Shown here: positions 42,364 to 50,438 of the stretch, piece by piece | How positions within the stretch are numbered: the stretch's first letter is position 1 | How the letters are laid out: the number at the start of each line of letters is the position of its first letter | Assembly (NCBI RefSeq): GCF_000017265.1 | Contig: NC_011144.1 | Coordinates: forward strand, 2,582,001 to 2,646,000 | Source of the DNA: Phenylobacterium zucineum HLK1 | GTDB lineage: Bacteria > Pseudomonadota > Alphaproteobacteria > Caulobacterales > Caulobacteraceae | Direction: 5' to 3' | Length of the DNA: 64,000 nucleotides | The notes under the pieces: generated by a model | Seen by the model: only the letters and a program-made list of their open reading frames with translations | Told to the model about the DNA's origin: nothing | The model's database searches: none | Translations under genes and position numbers: made by a program

Positions 42364-43860
42364 GTGCGGCGACTTCTATCGGTGGGCGCGGCGGCGCTCG
42401 TGCTGCTGCCGGCTGCAGCGAACGCTCACGGGCCCCATGGCCACGGGACAGGCTTCGCGCCGGCGCCGGGGGCTCCCGCCAGCCGGGCCGATCCGGCGCA
42501 GCGCCGCTGGCAGGCGGGGGACCACCACGTCCACAGCTGGTACAGCGCCGACTGGAAGCCCGCGGCCGACGGGGCCTCCCCGCCCGAGCCGATCATCGGC
42601 GGGGACTCCAGCAACAGCATCCCGACGAACGCCCGCATGGCGCTCCGGCACGGGCTGCGCTGGATGGTCGCCACCGACCACGGGGGGCCGAACCACTCGC
42701 GGCTGAACCGCGAGAAGGCCTATCCCGAGCTGGTGCAGTCCCGCCGCCAGGTCCCGGGCCTGATCCAGTTCTTCGGCATGGAGCTGGACACCCCTGCGGC
42801 CGAGCACTCCAGCGTGATCCTGCCGAAGACCGCCGATGAGGCCGATGTCCTGTTCGGCATCGAGAAGGGCTACAACCGGCGGGAGCCGTGGCCCGCCGAT
42901 CCGGCGCGGGACACCGAGGCGCGGATGATCGCGGCCCTCAAGCACATGGACGCCCTCCCCGCCAAGCCGGTGGTGATCGCCAACCATCCGTCGCGGACCG
43001 CCAAGGCGGTGGGCGAGTACGGCCAGGTCGCGCCGGCCGAGCTGCGCGGCTGGAACGATGCGGCGCCGCAGGTCGCGGTGGGTATGGAGGGCGCTCCGGG
43101 GCACCAGGCCGCCGCGCTGAACGCCGACGGCTCGCCCGGACGGACCGAGCCGCGCGGCTCGTACGGCGGCTCGCCCACCCTGGGCGGCTTCGACCAGATG
43201 ACCGCCCGGCTGGGCGGCTTCTGGGACTCCATGCTGGCCGAGGGGCGGCGCTGGTGGGTCACCTCCACCTCGGACTCGCACCGCCACTACACAGAGGGCG
43301 GCGAGGACTTCTGGCCCGGCGAATATTCCAAGACCTACGTGAAGGCGGTCCCCGCCTACGAGGACGTGCTGGACGGGCTGCGCAACGGCCGGGTGTTCGT
43401 GACCCTGGGCGACCTCGTCTCCGAGCTGGAGGTGACCGTCCAGACCGCCGACGGACGCCGCAGGGCCGAGATCGGCGGGACGCTGAAGATCCCGCGCGGC
43501 TCGGACGTGACGGTGGTGATCCGCGCCCGCGACCCGGCAGGGAAGAACTTCGGCGGACGCTCGCCCGAGGTGGCCCGCGTCGACCTGATCCGCAGCGAGG
43601 TCACGGGTCCCGTCGCCGACCGGTCGAGCGACACCAACCCCCGCGCCCGGGTGGAGAAGCGCTTCACCCCGCGCGACTGGGTGCGCGAGGGCGAGCGGCT
43701 GTCGATGACGGTGACGCTGAAGGCGGTGACCGAGCCGACCTACGTGCGGGTGCGCGGCACGAACGGCGACGAGGCCGAGCCGCTGCCGGACACGACCGGC
43801 GAGGATCCCTGGTCGGACCTGTGGTTCTATTCGAACCCGGTCTTCATCGAGGTCGAGTAG
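42364..43860 (+). CDS. Exported PHP-domain (CehA/McbA-like) phosphoesterase
   Basis: It has 498 residues from a GTG at 42364, with a signal peptide (RRLLSVGAAALVLLPAAANA). The PHP metal sites are visible: GDHHVHSWYS near 52-61, MVATDHGGPNHS near 102-113, VIANHPSRT near 205-213, and STSDSHRHYTEGGEDFWPG near 300-318. The mature domain ends with a beta-rich region (from about 350). CehA/McbA-type members cleave phosphoesters or carbamates in the periplasm. It is antisense in orientation to the dcw genes, between ftsA and ftsZ; its stop abuts ftsA's stop (TAGCTA). Confidence 0.8.
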   Translation: MRRLLSVGAAALVLLPAAANAHGPHGHGTGFAPAPGAPASRADPAQRRWQAGDHHVHSWYSADWKPAADGASPPEPIIGGDSSNSIPTNARMALRHGLRWMVATDHGGPNHSRLNREKAYPELVQSRRQVPGLIQFFGMELDTPAAEHSSVILPKTADEADVLFGIEKGYNRREPWPADPARDTEARMIAALKHMDALPAKPVVIANHPSRTAKAVGEYGQVAPAELRGWNDAAPQVAVGMEGAPGHQAAALNADGSPGRTEPRGSYGGSPTLGGFDQMTARLGGFWDSMLAEGRRWWVTSTSDSHRHYTEGGEDFWPGEYSKTYVKAVPAYEDVLDGLRNGRVFVTLGDLVSELEVTVQTADGRRRAEIGGTLKIPRGSDVTVVIRARDPAGKNFGGRSPEVARVDLIRSEVTGPVADRSSDTNPRARVEKRFTPRDWVREGERLSMTVTLKAVTEPTYVRVRGTNGDEAEPLPDTTGEDPWSDLWFYSNPVFIEVE

Positions 43861-45201
43861 CTAGAGGTTCTCGCGCAGCCAGGCGGCGGCCTTGGCGACC
43901 GGATTCGCGCGGGGGTCGAGGGGCTCGCGGCGCAGCTTGGCCGAGGCCAGCGAGCGGGACGAGACCGCCTCGCGCGGGCCGAACGCGGCCCGGTGCAGGA
44001 TTCCGGCGGCGGCGGTGAACGCCGGGCCCGAGGCGGCGTCGGCCAGGTGCGGCACGCGGCGCGGACGGCCCAGGCGCACCGGACGGTCGAACACCCGCAC
44101 GGCCACCTCGCGCACGCCGGCGAGCTGGCTGGCCCCGCCGGTCAGCACCAGGCCCGCGCCCGGCTCCACCGGCGCGCCCGAAGCCTTCAGGCGGTCGCGC
44201 AGCAGCTCCAGCGTCTCCTCGACGCGCGGCGCGATGATGCCCTTCAGCAAGCTGCGGGGGGCCACGACCGGGCCCGCGCCGGGATCGTCGCCCCGCGGCG
44301 GCGCCTCGATCATCTCGCGGTCCTCGTTGGCCGAGGCGATGGCCGAGCCGTGCAGGGTCTTGATCCGCTCGGCGCCGGCGATGGAGGTCGACAGGCCGCG
44401 GGCGATGTCCTGGGTCACGTGCTGGCCGCCGACCGGCACGGTCTCGACGTGGACCAGGCTGCCGCCGGTGAAGACCGCGGCCGAGGTCGAGCCGCCGCCC
44501 ATGTCGATGCAGACGCTGCCGAGGTCCATCTCGTCCTCCTCCAGCGCGGCGAGGGCCGAGACGAAGGGCGCGGCGACCACGCCCTCGAGCTGGAGGTGGG
44601 CGCGCTCGACGCAGGCGCCCAGGGTCTGGAACACGGTCTCGGCGACGGAGACGACGAGCAGCTCGACGCCGAGCGTCTTGCCGAACATGGCGCGCGGATC
44701 GCGCACCCCGCCCTGGCCGTCCACCGACCAGGCGACGGGAAGGATGTGGACCGCCCGGCGGCCGGGCAGCTTGATCTGGGCCAGGGCGTTCTGGATCGCC
44801 CGCACGAGGTCGTTGTCGCCGATCGGTCGCGCGCCGATCGAGACCCGGCCGGCGACGCGCGACGAGGCGAGCTGGCCGCCGGCGGTGGAGACGGTGACGC
44901 CCTGGACGTTCACGCCGGCCACGTTCTCGGCCCGCTCCACGGCCTGGGCGATGGCGTCGGAGGCCTCGTCGAGGTTGACGATCGCGCCGCCGCGCACGCC
45001 GCGCGACTGGACATAGCCCACCCCGCAGGTGGTCAGCGTACGGTCGGCCTTGCGGACGCCCTCCGGCTTCATGATGAAGCAGGTCACCTTGGAGGCGCCC
45101 AGGTCGACGGCGGCCACGACCTTCGGCGGCGCGAGCGCAGCCTTCAGGGCCTCGCGGCCATCCTTCCGGGAAGCTTCAGCACGGGCGGCGGACTTCAGCA
45201 T
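43861..45201 (-). CDS. ftsA: Cell division protein FtsA
   Basis: Actin-like ATPase that ties FtsZ to the membrane. It has 446 residues. AAVDLGASKVTCFIMKPEG near 31-49 is the phosphate-1 loop; CIDMGGGSTSAAVFTGGSLV near 227-246 the phosphate-2 loop; LVLTGGASQLAGVREVA near 353-369 the adenosine motif; the 1C subdomain lies between. The C-terminal end KAAAWLRENL is the amphipathic membrane-targeting helix, typical of FtsA. It is 19 bases after ftsQ. Confidence 0.97.
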   Translation of the reverse strand: MLKSAARAEASRKDGREALKAALAPPKVVAAVDLGASKVTCFIMKPEGVRKADRTLTTCGVGYVQSRGVRGGAIVNLDEASDAIAQAVERAENVAGVNVQGVTVSTAGGQLASSRVAGRVSIGARPIGDNDLVRAIQNALAQIKLPGRRAVHILPVAWSVDGQGGVRDPRAMFGKTLGVELLVVSVAETVFQTLGACVERAHLQLEGVVAAPFVSALAALEEDEMDLGSVCIDMGGGSTSAAVFTGGSLVHVETVPVGGQHVTQDIARGLSTSIAGAERIKTLHGSAIASANEDREMIEAPPRGDDPGAGPVVAPRSLLKGIIAPRVEETLELLRDRLKASGAPVEPGAGLVLTGGASQLAGVREVAVRVFDRPVRLGRPRRVPHLADAASGPAFTAAAGILHRAAFGPREAVSSRSLASAKLRREPLDPRANPVAKAAAWLRENL

Positions 45202-45220
45202 TTGAGGTCGTTTCTTCTCC

Positions 45221-46117
45221 TTACACGCCGGCGGCGGCGAGGCCGCCCGGCGCGGTGGGGTCTGCAGGCGGACGCGGCCGGACGGCCACGACGTCGGGAT
45301 TGCGCAGGTCGATACGCTCGAAGCCCAGCTCCAGGATTCGCGAGCGCAGGTCGAGCTGTTCGAGCTGGGCCAGGGCGTCCTCCTCGCCGGCGGCGGGGAG
45401 CTGGATCAGCGAGCCGTCCTTCAGCCGCAGGTCCCAGCGCCGGTCGTCGACGCGGACCAGGGCCTCCATGCGGCGCATCAGGTTCGGACGTTGGGCCAGG
45501 ATCGGCAGGATCTGGCCCGCGTGCTCGGCGCCGCCGGCCCCGACCACCAGCGGCAGGGTCGGGAAGCGGGCCGGGTCGGCCTCGGGGATGACGCGGCCCT
45601 TCTCGTCGATGACCACCGTGCGGCCGTTGTGCTGCCACACGGCGAGCTGGCGGCGCTCCTCCACGGCGATGACGAGGGTGTCGGGCAGCAGGCGCACGAC
45701 CTTGGCCTCCTTCACCCAGCCCACTTCCTCGACCCGGGCGCGCAGCGCCTCCAGGTCCATGCCGAGCAGCGGCTGGTCCTTGCGGACCGCGGCGGCGCGG
45801 ACGATGTCGGGGGTCGCCATCTTGGACGCGCCCTGGACGTGGACGGCGCGCAGGCGGAAGCCCGCGTCGGCGAACTGGCCGTCCACGGCGGCGGCGGCGG
45901 TCTGCACGAGGCGCTCGCCCCGCCCGCCGGTGGCGAGCGTCGCGGTCACCGCGGCGACGAGCACCCCGGCCGCGGCCAGCAGGATCAGCTTGGGAGACGG
46001 ACCCGCGCGCGCGGGCGAACCGGCCCCGCCCTTCGCGGGGCGCCTGGCCGGACTAGGGGGCGCTTTGGCCCGAGGCTTCGCCTGAACTCGCGATCCTCCC
46101 CGCTCCGCCGCGGGCAT
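45221..46117 (-). CDS. ftsQ: Cell division protein FtsQ
   Basis: Single-pass divisome protein. It has 298 residues: a basic Pro/Ala-rich cytoplasmic tail, one helix (KLILLAAAGVLVAAVTATLA near 43-62), a POTRA domain starting FRLRAVHVQGASKMATPDIV near 87, and the beta domain. The start ATG at 46117 overlaps the 3' end of ddl by 65 bases, a long overlap for this window, but any later start would cut the membrane helix region. Confidence 0.95.
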   Translation of the reverse strand: MPAAERGGSRVQAKPRAKAPPSPARRPAKGGAGSPARAGPSPKLILLAAAGVLVAAVTATLATGGRGERLVQTAAAAVDGQFADAGFRLRAVHVQGASKMATPDIVRAAAVRKDQPLLGMDLEALRARVEEVGWVKEAKVVRLLPDTLVIAVEERRQLAVWQHNGRTVVIDEKGRVIPEADPARFPTLPLVVGAGGAEHAGQILPILAQRPNLMRRMEALVRVDDRRWDLRLKDGSLIQLPAAGEEDALAQLEQLDLRSRILELGFERIDLRNPDVVAVRPRPPADPTAPGGLAAAGV

Positions 46118-47030
46118 AGGCGTCCTCCGTGATCCACAACACGAGCCGGTCGAAATCCACGCCCTGAGCCGCCGCCTGCTCGGGAACGAGAGAGGTGGGC
46201 GTCATGCCGGGCTGGGTATTGACCTCCAAGAGGACCAGAATGTCGTTAATGTCGTCATAACGCAGGTCCGACCGGGTAACTCCGCGACAACCAAGCGCGG
46301 CGTGCGCCCGCTCGGAGTATTCCTTCGCCTTTTCAAGCGCGTGCGCCGGCATCCTGGCCGGGACGATGTGCTTCGAGCCGCCCTCTGCGTACTTGGCCTC
46401 GTAGTCGTAGAACTCACGCTCGGTCAGGATCTCGGTGACCTCCATGGCCTTGCCGTCCATCACGCCGACGGCCAGCTCCATGCCGCGGATGAAGGGCTCG
46501 ACCATCACCTGCTCCCCGTAGGTCCAGGAGGGTTCCAGGATCTCCTGCGGCGGCCGGTTCGCCCGGTCGCGGACGATGAACACGCCGACGGACGAGCCCT
46601 CGGCGTTGGCCTTGACCACATAGGGCGGCGCCATGACGTGCTCGCGGGCGACGTCGTAGCGGTTGTAGAGCCCGCCGCCGGGCACCGGCACGCCCGCGGC
46701 GGCCAGCACGGCCTTGGCCTTGGCCTTGTCCATGGCCAGGGCCGAGGCCAGCACGCCCGAGTGGGTGTAGGGGATGGCCAGCGTCTCGAGCACGCCCTGG
46801 ACGCAGCCGTCCTCGCCCCAGGCCCCGTGCAGGGCGTTGAAGCAGACGTCGGGCTTCAGGGCCGAGAGCACCTGGGCCAGGTCGCGGCCGGCGTCGATGC
46901 GGCTGACCTTCGCGCCCAGCCGCTCGAGCGCGTCGGCGCACTCACGGCCGGAGACGAGGCTCACCTCCCGCTCGGAGGACAGGCCGCCCATCAGGACGGC
47001 GACGTGGTGACCGGAGAGCGGCGCTGCCAT
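46053..47030 (-). CDS. ddl: D-alanine--D-alanine ligase
   Basis: ATP-grasp enzyme that joins two D-Ala for the murein stem peptide. It has 325 residues. HHVAVLMGGLSSEREVSLVS near 8-27 is the N-terminal mark; YVVKANAEGSSVGVFIVRD near 136-154 holds ATP-binding residues; LLEVNTQPGMT near 275 contains the metal-binding Glu and Asn. DdlB-like by place, directly before ftsQ. Its 3' part is less GC-rich than its start and holds a TTAA-type box, a likely ftsQA promoter site. Confidence 0.95.
   Translation of the reverse strand: MAAPLSGHHVAVLMGGLSSEREVSLVSGRECADALERLGAKVSRIDAGRDLAQVLSALKPDVCFNALHGAWGEDGCVQGVLETLAIPYTHSGVLASALAMDKAKAKAVLAAAGVPVPGGGLYNRYDVAREHVMAPPYVVKANAEGSSVGVFIVRDRANRPPQEILEPSWTYGEQVMVEPFIRGMELAVGVMDGKAMEVTEILTEREFYDYEAKYAEGGSKHIVPARMPAHALEKAKEYSERAHAALGCRGVTRSDLRYDDINDILVLLEVNTQPGMTPTSLVPEQAAAQGVDFDRLVLWITEDAYARGGAGRIASSGEASGQSAP
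46247..46261 (-). promoter_or_regulatory. Possible CtrA box inside ddl (ftsQA promoter)
   Basis: On the minus strand TTAT-GACGACA-TTAA, followed by C, matches CtrA consensus TTAA-N7-TTAAC except one base. It sits inside ddl, 130-144 bases before the ftsQ start, in a patch with unusual AT-rich codons (ATTAAC). In Caulobacter the ftsQA promoter lies within ddl and needs CtrA. One mismatch keeps this a candidate. Confidence 0.45.
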
Positions 47031-47089
47031 GGGGCGACTCGCGAGAGCTGAAGGGGTTGCGTCCGCCGTCGCCTACAGGGGCCCTGCGG

Positions 47090-48382
47090 TCAAGGGGCCT
47101 CGCCGCCGCGCTCGCGCCGGCCCAGCAGCCAGAAGAACGCCGCCAGCACGCAGCCCGCCACGATGCCGGCCGTAAGGTCGTGCAGCAGGGTGAAGGCGAA
47201 GGTGGCGAACAGCACCGCCCCGCTCCGCCAGCTCCTCATCAGCCGGGCGAACTCGTCCTTCTCGGTCATGTTCCAGGCGACCACCACCAGCACGCCGGCC
47301 AGGGCGGCGAGGGGCACGTAGCTGGCCAGCGGGGCGGCCAAGAGCATGAACAGCAGCAGGAAGACGGCGTGCAGGATCCCGGCGAAGGGGCTGCGGGCGC
47401 CGGCCCGGATGTTGGCCGCCGTCCGCGCGATGGTGCCGGTGACGGCGATGCCGCCGAACAGCGCCGAGCCGACGTTCGCCAGTCCCTGGGCGACCAGCTC
47501 CATGTTCGCCCGGTGGACGCGGCCGGTCATCTTGTCGGCGACGGTGGCCGACAGCAGGCTCTCGACGCCGCCCAGCAGGGTGAACGACAGGGCCGCGGGC
47601 AGCACCTTGACGGCGAGGTCCCACGACAGGTTCGGCAGGGCCGGCATGGGCAGGCTTTGCGGCAGGCCGCCGAAGCGCGTGCCGATCGTCTCCACCGGCA
47701 GGCCCAGGGCGACGGCGATCAGGGTCGCGCCGACGACGCCGAACAGCATCCCCGGCCAGGTGGGGCGGAAATGGCGCAGCACCAGGATGAACGCGGCCAC
47801 GCCCACGCCCAGCGCCAGCGCCGCCGGATTGAGCGTCGGCGCCGCCTGGGCCAGGGCCGCCAGCTTTGGCAGCAGTTCGCCCGGCTCATGGCCGGCGAGC
47901 GTCAGGCCCGCCAGGTCCTTGATCTGGCTGGCCAGGATGGTGACGGCGATGCCGGCGGTGAAGCCGACGGTCACCTCGTGCGGTATGTGCCGGATCAGCG
48001 AGCCCAGCCGCAGCAGGCCCACGATCGTCAGCATGAGGCCCGAGAGCAGCACCGTCAGCAGCAGGCCCTCGATGCCGAATTTCGCGACCGTCGCGGCGAC
48101 CAGGACGATGAAGGCGCCGGCCGGTCCGCCGATCTGATAGCGGCTGCCGCCCAGGGCCGAGACGAGGAAGCCGCCGACGATGGCGGTCCACAGGCCCCGC
48201 TCGGGCGAGACGCCGGACGCCACGGCGATGGCCATCGACAGCGGCAGGGCCAGTATGGCCACGGTGAGGCCCGCCATCGCGTCGCGCTTCAGCGCCTCGG
48301 CGCCGTAGCCTTCCTTCAGCGTGCTGGCGAGCTTGGGTTTGTAGCGGTGGGCCGTTGCGGTTCCGTCGGGCATCTTGACCAT
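47090..48382 (-). CDS. SulP-family anion transporter without STAS domain
   Basis: SLC26/SulP membrane transporter, perhaps sulfate or bicarbonate. It has 430 residues with about 11-12 helices. Marks: LPLSMAIAVASGVSPERGLWTAI near 47 (the SulP signature region), SRYQIGGPAGAFIVLVAATV near 79, and LLGGVESLLSATVADKMTG near 268. The usual C-terminal STAS domain is missing: the protein ends just after the last helix (FFWLLGRRERGGEAP). It precedes ddl by 59 bases in the same direction. SulP genes in a dcw cluster are not usual. Confidence 0.82.
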   Translation of the reverse strand: MVKMPDGTATAHRYKPKLASTLKEGYGAEALKRDAMAGLTVAILALPLSMAIAVASGVSPERGLWTAIVGGFLVSALGGSRYQIGGPAGAFIVLVAATVAKFGIEGLLLTVLLSGLMLTIVGLLRLGSLIRHIPHEVTVGFTAGIAVTILASQIKDLAGLTLAGHEPGELLPKLAALAQAAPTLNPAALALGVGVAAFILVLRHFRPTWPGMLFGVVGATLIAVALGLPVETIGTRFGGLPQSLPMPALPNLSWDLAVKVLPAALSFTLLGGVESLLSATVADKMTGRVHRANMELVAQGLANVGSALFGGIAVTGTIARTAANIRAGARSPFAGILHAVFLLLFMLLAAPLASYVPLAALAGVLVVVAWNMTEKDEFARLMRSWRSGAVLFATFAFTLLHDLTAGIVAGCVLAAFFWLLGRRERGGEAP

Positions 48383-48555
48383 GGACTGGTAGACGCCGTC
48401 GGCCCGGGAGTGCGCCGTACGAACGCGACCATTCGATTTACCAAGTAAGCGGCCACCCCGCCGATCGGCAACTCCGGACCGCTACGGAGGGCGGGCGGCC
48501 GATCGCCGCGCTGCCGCCATGACGCTGTCAGCAGGACGACCGCAGGCTGTGGGCC
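48383..48555. promoter_or_regulatory. Divergent spacer sulP / thioesterase
   Basis: A 173-base gap between two divergent starts. It has an AT-richer pocket near 48430-48450 (ATTCGATTTACCAAGTAAG), the likely promoter area. No palindrome, CtrA box or GANTC site was found in it. Confidence 0.3.
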
Positions 48556-48981
48556 ATGAGCCACGTCGCCACCGCCCTGGACGCCCTGCCCCGCCCGCCC
48601 TGCGCCGAGCTGCTCGGCTGGCAGGTCCTCGACGCTCGGCCCGAGCAGGGCTGGATTCGCGTCCGCTTCGAGGGGCGCCCCGAATTCCTGAACCCGGCCG
48701 GATACGTGCAGGGCGGCTTCCTGGCGGCGATGCTGGACGACACCATGGGGCCTGCGGTGTTCATCCAGTCGGACGGGCGGCTGTTCACCCCCACCATCGA
48801 CCTGCACGTCAGCTTCCTGGCGCCGGCCCGCCCCGGCCCGCTGTTCGGCGAGGGCCAGGTGATCCAGACCGGCAAGAGCATCGCCTTCCTCGAAGGCCGC
48901 CTGAGCGACGCCGACGGCGTGCTCGTCGCCCGCGGAACCGCGAGCGCCCGCCTGGTCCCCGCCGAGAAGGCGCTGGGCTAG
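48556..48981 (+). CDS. PaaI-type hotdog-fold thioesterase
   Basis: It has 141 residues, one hotdog domain. The helix region FLNPAGYVQGGFLAAMLDDT near 48-67 matches the PaaI family N-x-x-G-x-x-H-G-G pattern, except that His is replaced by Gln. HVSFLAPARPGPLFGEGQVI near 93-112 is the following strand pair. It likely cleaves an acyl-CoA; the substrate is unknown. ATG at 48556. It shares CTAG with the convergent M28 peptidase. Confidence 0.78.
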   Translation: MSHVATALDALPRPPCAELLGWQVLDARPEQGWIRVRFEGRPEFLNPAGYVQGGFLAAMLDDTMGPAVFIQSDGRLFTPTIDLHVSFLAPARPGPLFGEGQVIQTGKSIAFLEGRLSDADGVLVARGTASARLVPAEKALG

Positions 48982-50357
48982 GGCTTCGCCCGGAAGTCCA
49001 CGTCGCTTGCAGCGGCCGCGTGGAGGAAGGCGGCCCAGACGGCGACGTTCTGCGACAGTTCCGCCGGGTCGATCTTGTCCAGCGTGTCGTCGGCCGAGTG
49101 GTGCAGATCGAAATAGCGGCTGGCGTCCTGCTCGAACTCGACGAACGGCGCGCCCGCCTGGATCAGGCCCGAGACGTCGGCCCCGCCGAAGCGGGGGGCC
49201 TCGCGGCTGACGATGGCGTTCAGCGGCGCGACGGCGGCCCGGAAGGCCTTCATCGCCACATGGTCGCGGCCCGCCTGCGGCAGGCGGATGGTCCAGATGC
49301 GGCCGGCGCCGGAATCGCTCTCGCCGACCACGACCATCCTGCCGACCTCGTCCTTGTGGGCGGCGAGGTAGGCCTCGCTGGAGCCGCCCTGCTCCTCAGA
49401 GCCCCACATGACCACGCGGATCGTGCGGCGCAGCGGCCCCTGGCCGGCGGCCAGCTTGGCGGCGGCCGTCGTGATGGCGATGCCGGCGGCGTCGTCCACG
49501 GCGCCGGTGCCGGCGTCCCAGGAGTCCAGGTGGCCGCCGACGATCAGCACGCCGGCGTCGGGGTCGGTCCCGGGCAGTTCGCCCGAGATGTTGTAGGCGG
49601 GGACCTTCGCCTCGTAGCGCGAGGTCATGGCGAGCTTGAGGGTCACCGGCTTGCCGCGGGCGACCATGCGCTCCAGCAGGTCGGCGTCGGGCGTGGACAG
49701 CGCCGCGGCGGGGATGCCGCCCGGCCGGGCGCCGCCCGCGTGCGGCAGGCGGGTGTCGTCGGTGGAGAGCGAGCGGATCAGATAGGCGACGGCGCCGCGC
49801 TTGGCGGCCTCGACCGGCCCCTGGCTGCGCTGGGCGTTGATGGCGCCGTAGCCCGATCCGTCCTGGGCGCGGGTCATCACGCCGGTGACGACCGCGATCT
49901 TGCCCTTCAGCGCGCCCTCCGGCTGGGCCAGCATCTCCTCATAGGTGCGGAACAGCGCCACCTCCGCCGTCAGCCCGCCCTTCGGCGTCGACGAGGAGCC
50001 GCCGAGGCCCAGGATGTGCAGCTTGTGCGGATAGGGCCCGACCACCTCGGCGCTCTCCTCGCCGCGGAACCAGCCCGAGGCGGTGAAGGTCTCGACCTTG
50101 ACGTTCTGGAAGCCGAGCCGCTTGAGCGTTTCGACGCCCCAGTCGCGGGCGCGGTCCATGGCGGGCGAGCCCACCAGGCGCGGACCGATCTCGGTCGTGA
50201 GGGACTCGGCGATGTCCCAGGCGGTGGGATCCTTCAGCGCCGCGTCGCGGACGGCGGCGGTCGAGGCGGAGATGTCCTGGTTGACCGTCTGGGCGGCCGC
50301 GGGCGCGGCGGCGAGGACGAGGCTGGCGCCGACGGCCAGCAGAGCAAGATTGCGCAT
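48978..50357 (-). CDS. Secreted M28 family metallopeptidase
   Basis: Zinc aminopeptidase-type enzyme, 459 residues. It has a signal peptide (RNLALLAVGASLVLAAAPAA) and a PA insert domain (about 130-230). The zinc site is complete: GGHLDSWDAGTGAVDDAAG near 279-297 (His, Asp), MWGSEEQGGSSEAY near 323 (Glu-Glu), GESDSGAG near 350 (Asp), and a His in YFDLHHSADDTLDKI near 430. Start ATG 50357 gives the signal peptide; the upstream in-frame codons do not. It lies 81 bases after murB on the same strand, so it may be co-transcribed. A wall or peptide-recycling role is only positional. Confidence 0.87.
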   Translation of the reverse strand: MRNLALLAVGASLVLAAAPAAAQTVNQDISASTAAVRDAALKDPTAWDIAESLTTEIGPRLVGSPAMDRARDWGVETLKRLGFQNVKVETFTASGWFRGEESAEVVGPYPHKLHILGLGGSSSTPKGGLTAEVALFRTYEEMLAQPEGALKGKIAVVTGVMTRAQDGSGYGAINAQRSQGPVEAAKRGAVAYLIRSLSTDDTRLPHAGGARPGGIPAAALSTPDADLLERMVARGKPVTLKLAMTSRYEAKVPAYNISGELPGTDPDAGVLIVGGHLDSWDAGTGAVDDAAGIAITTAAAKLAAGQGPLRRTIRVVMWGSEEQGGSSEAYLAAHKDEVGRMVVVGESDSGAGRIWTIRLPQAGRDHVAMKAFRAAVAPLNAIVSREAPRFGGADVSGLIQAGAPFVEFEQDASRYFDLHHSADDTLDKIDPAELSQNVAVWAAFLHAAAASDVDFRAKP

Positions 50358-50438
50358 GGCCCCGGCGTGCGCGGGCGGCGAGATTCCGTCAAGGCCGCCT
50401 GCTGACAAGCGTGGCAGTAGCGGAACGCGCCGGGCGCC

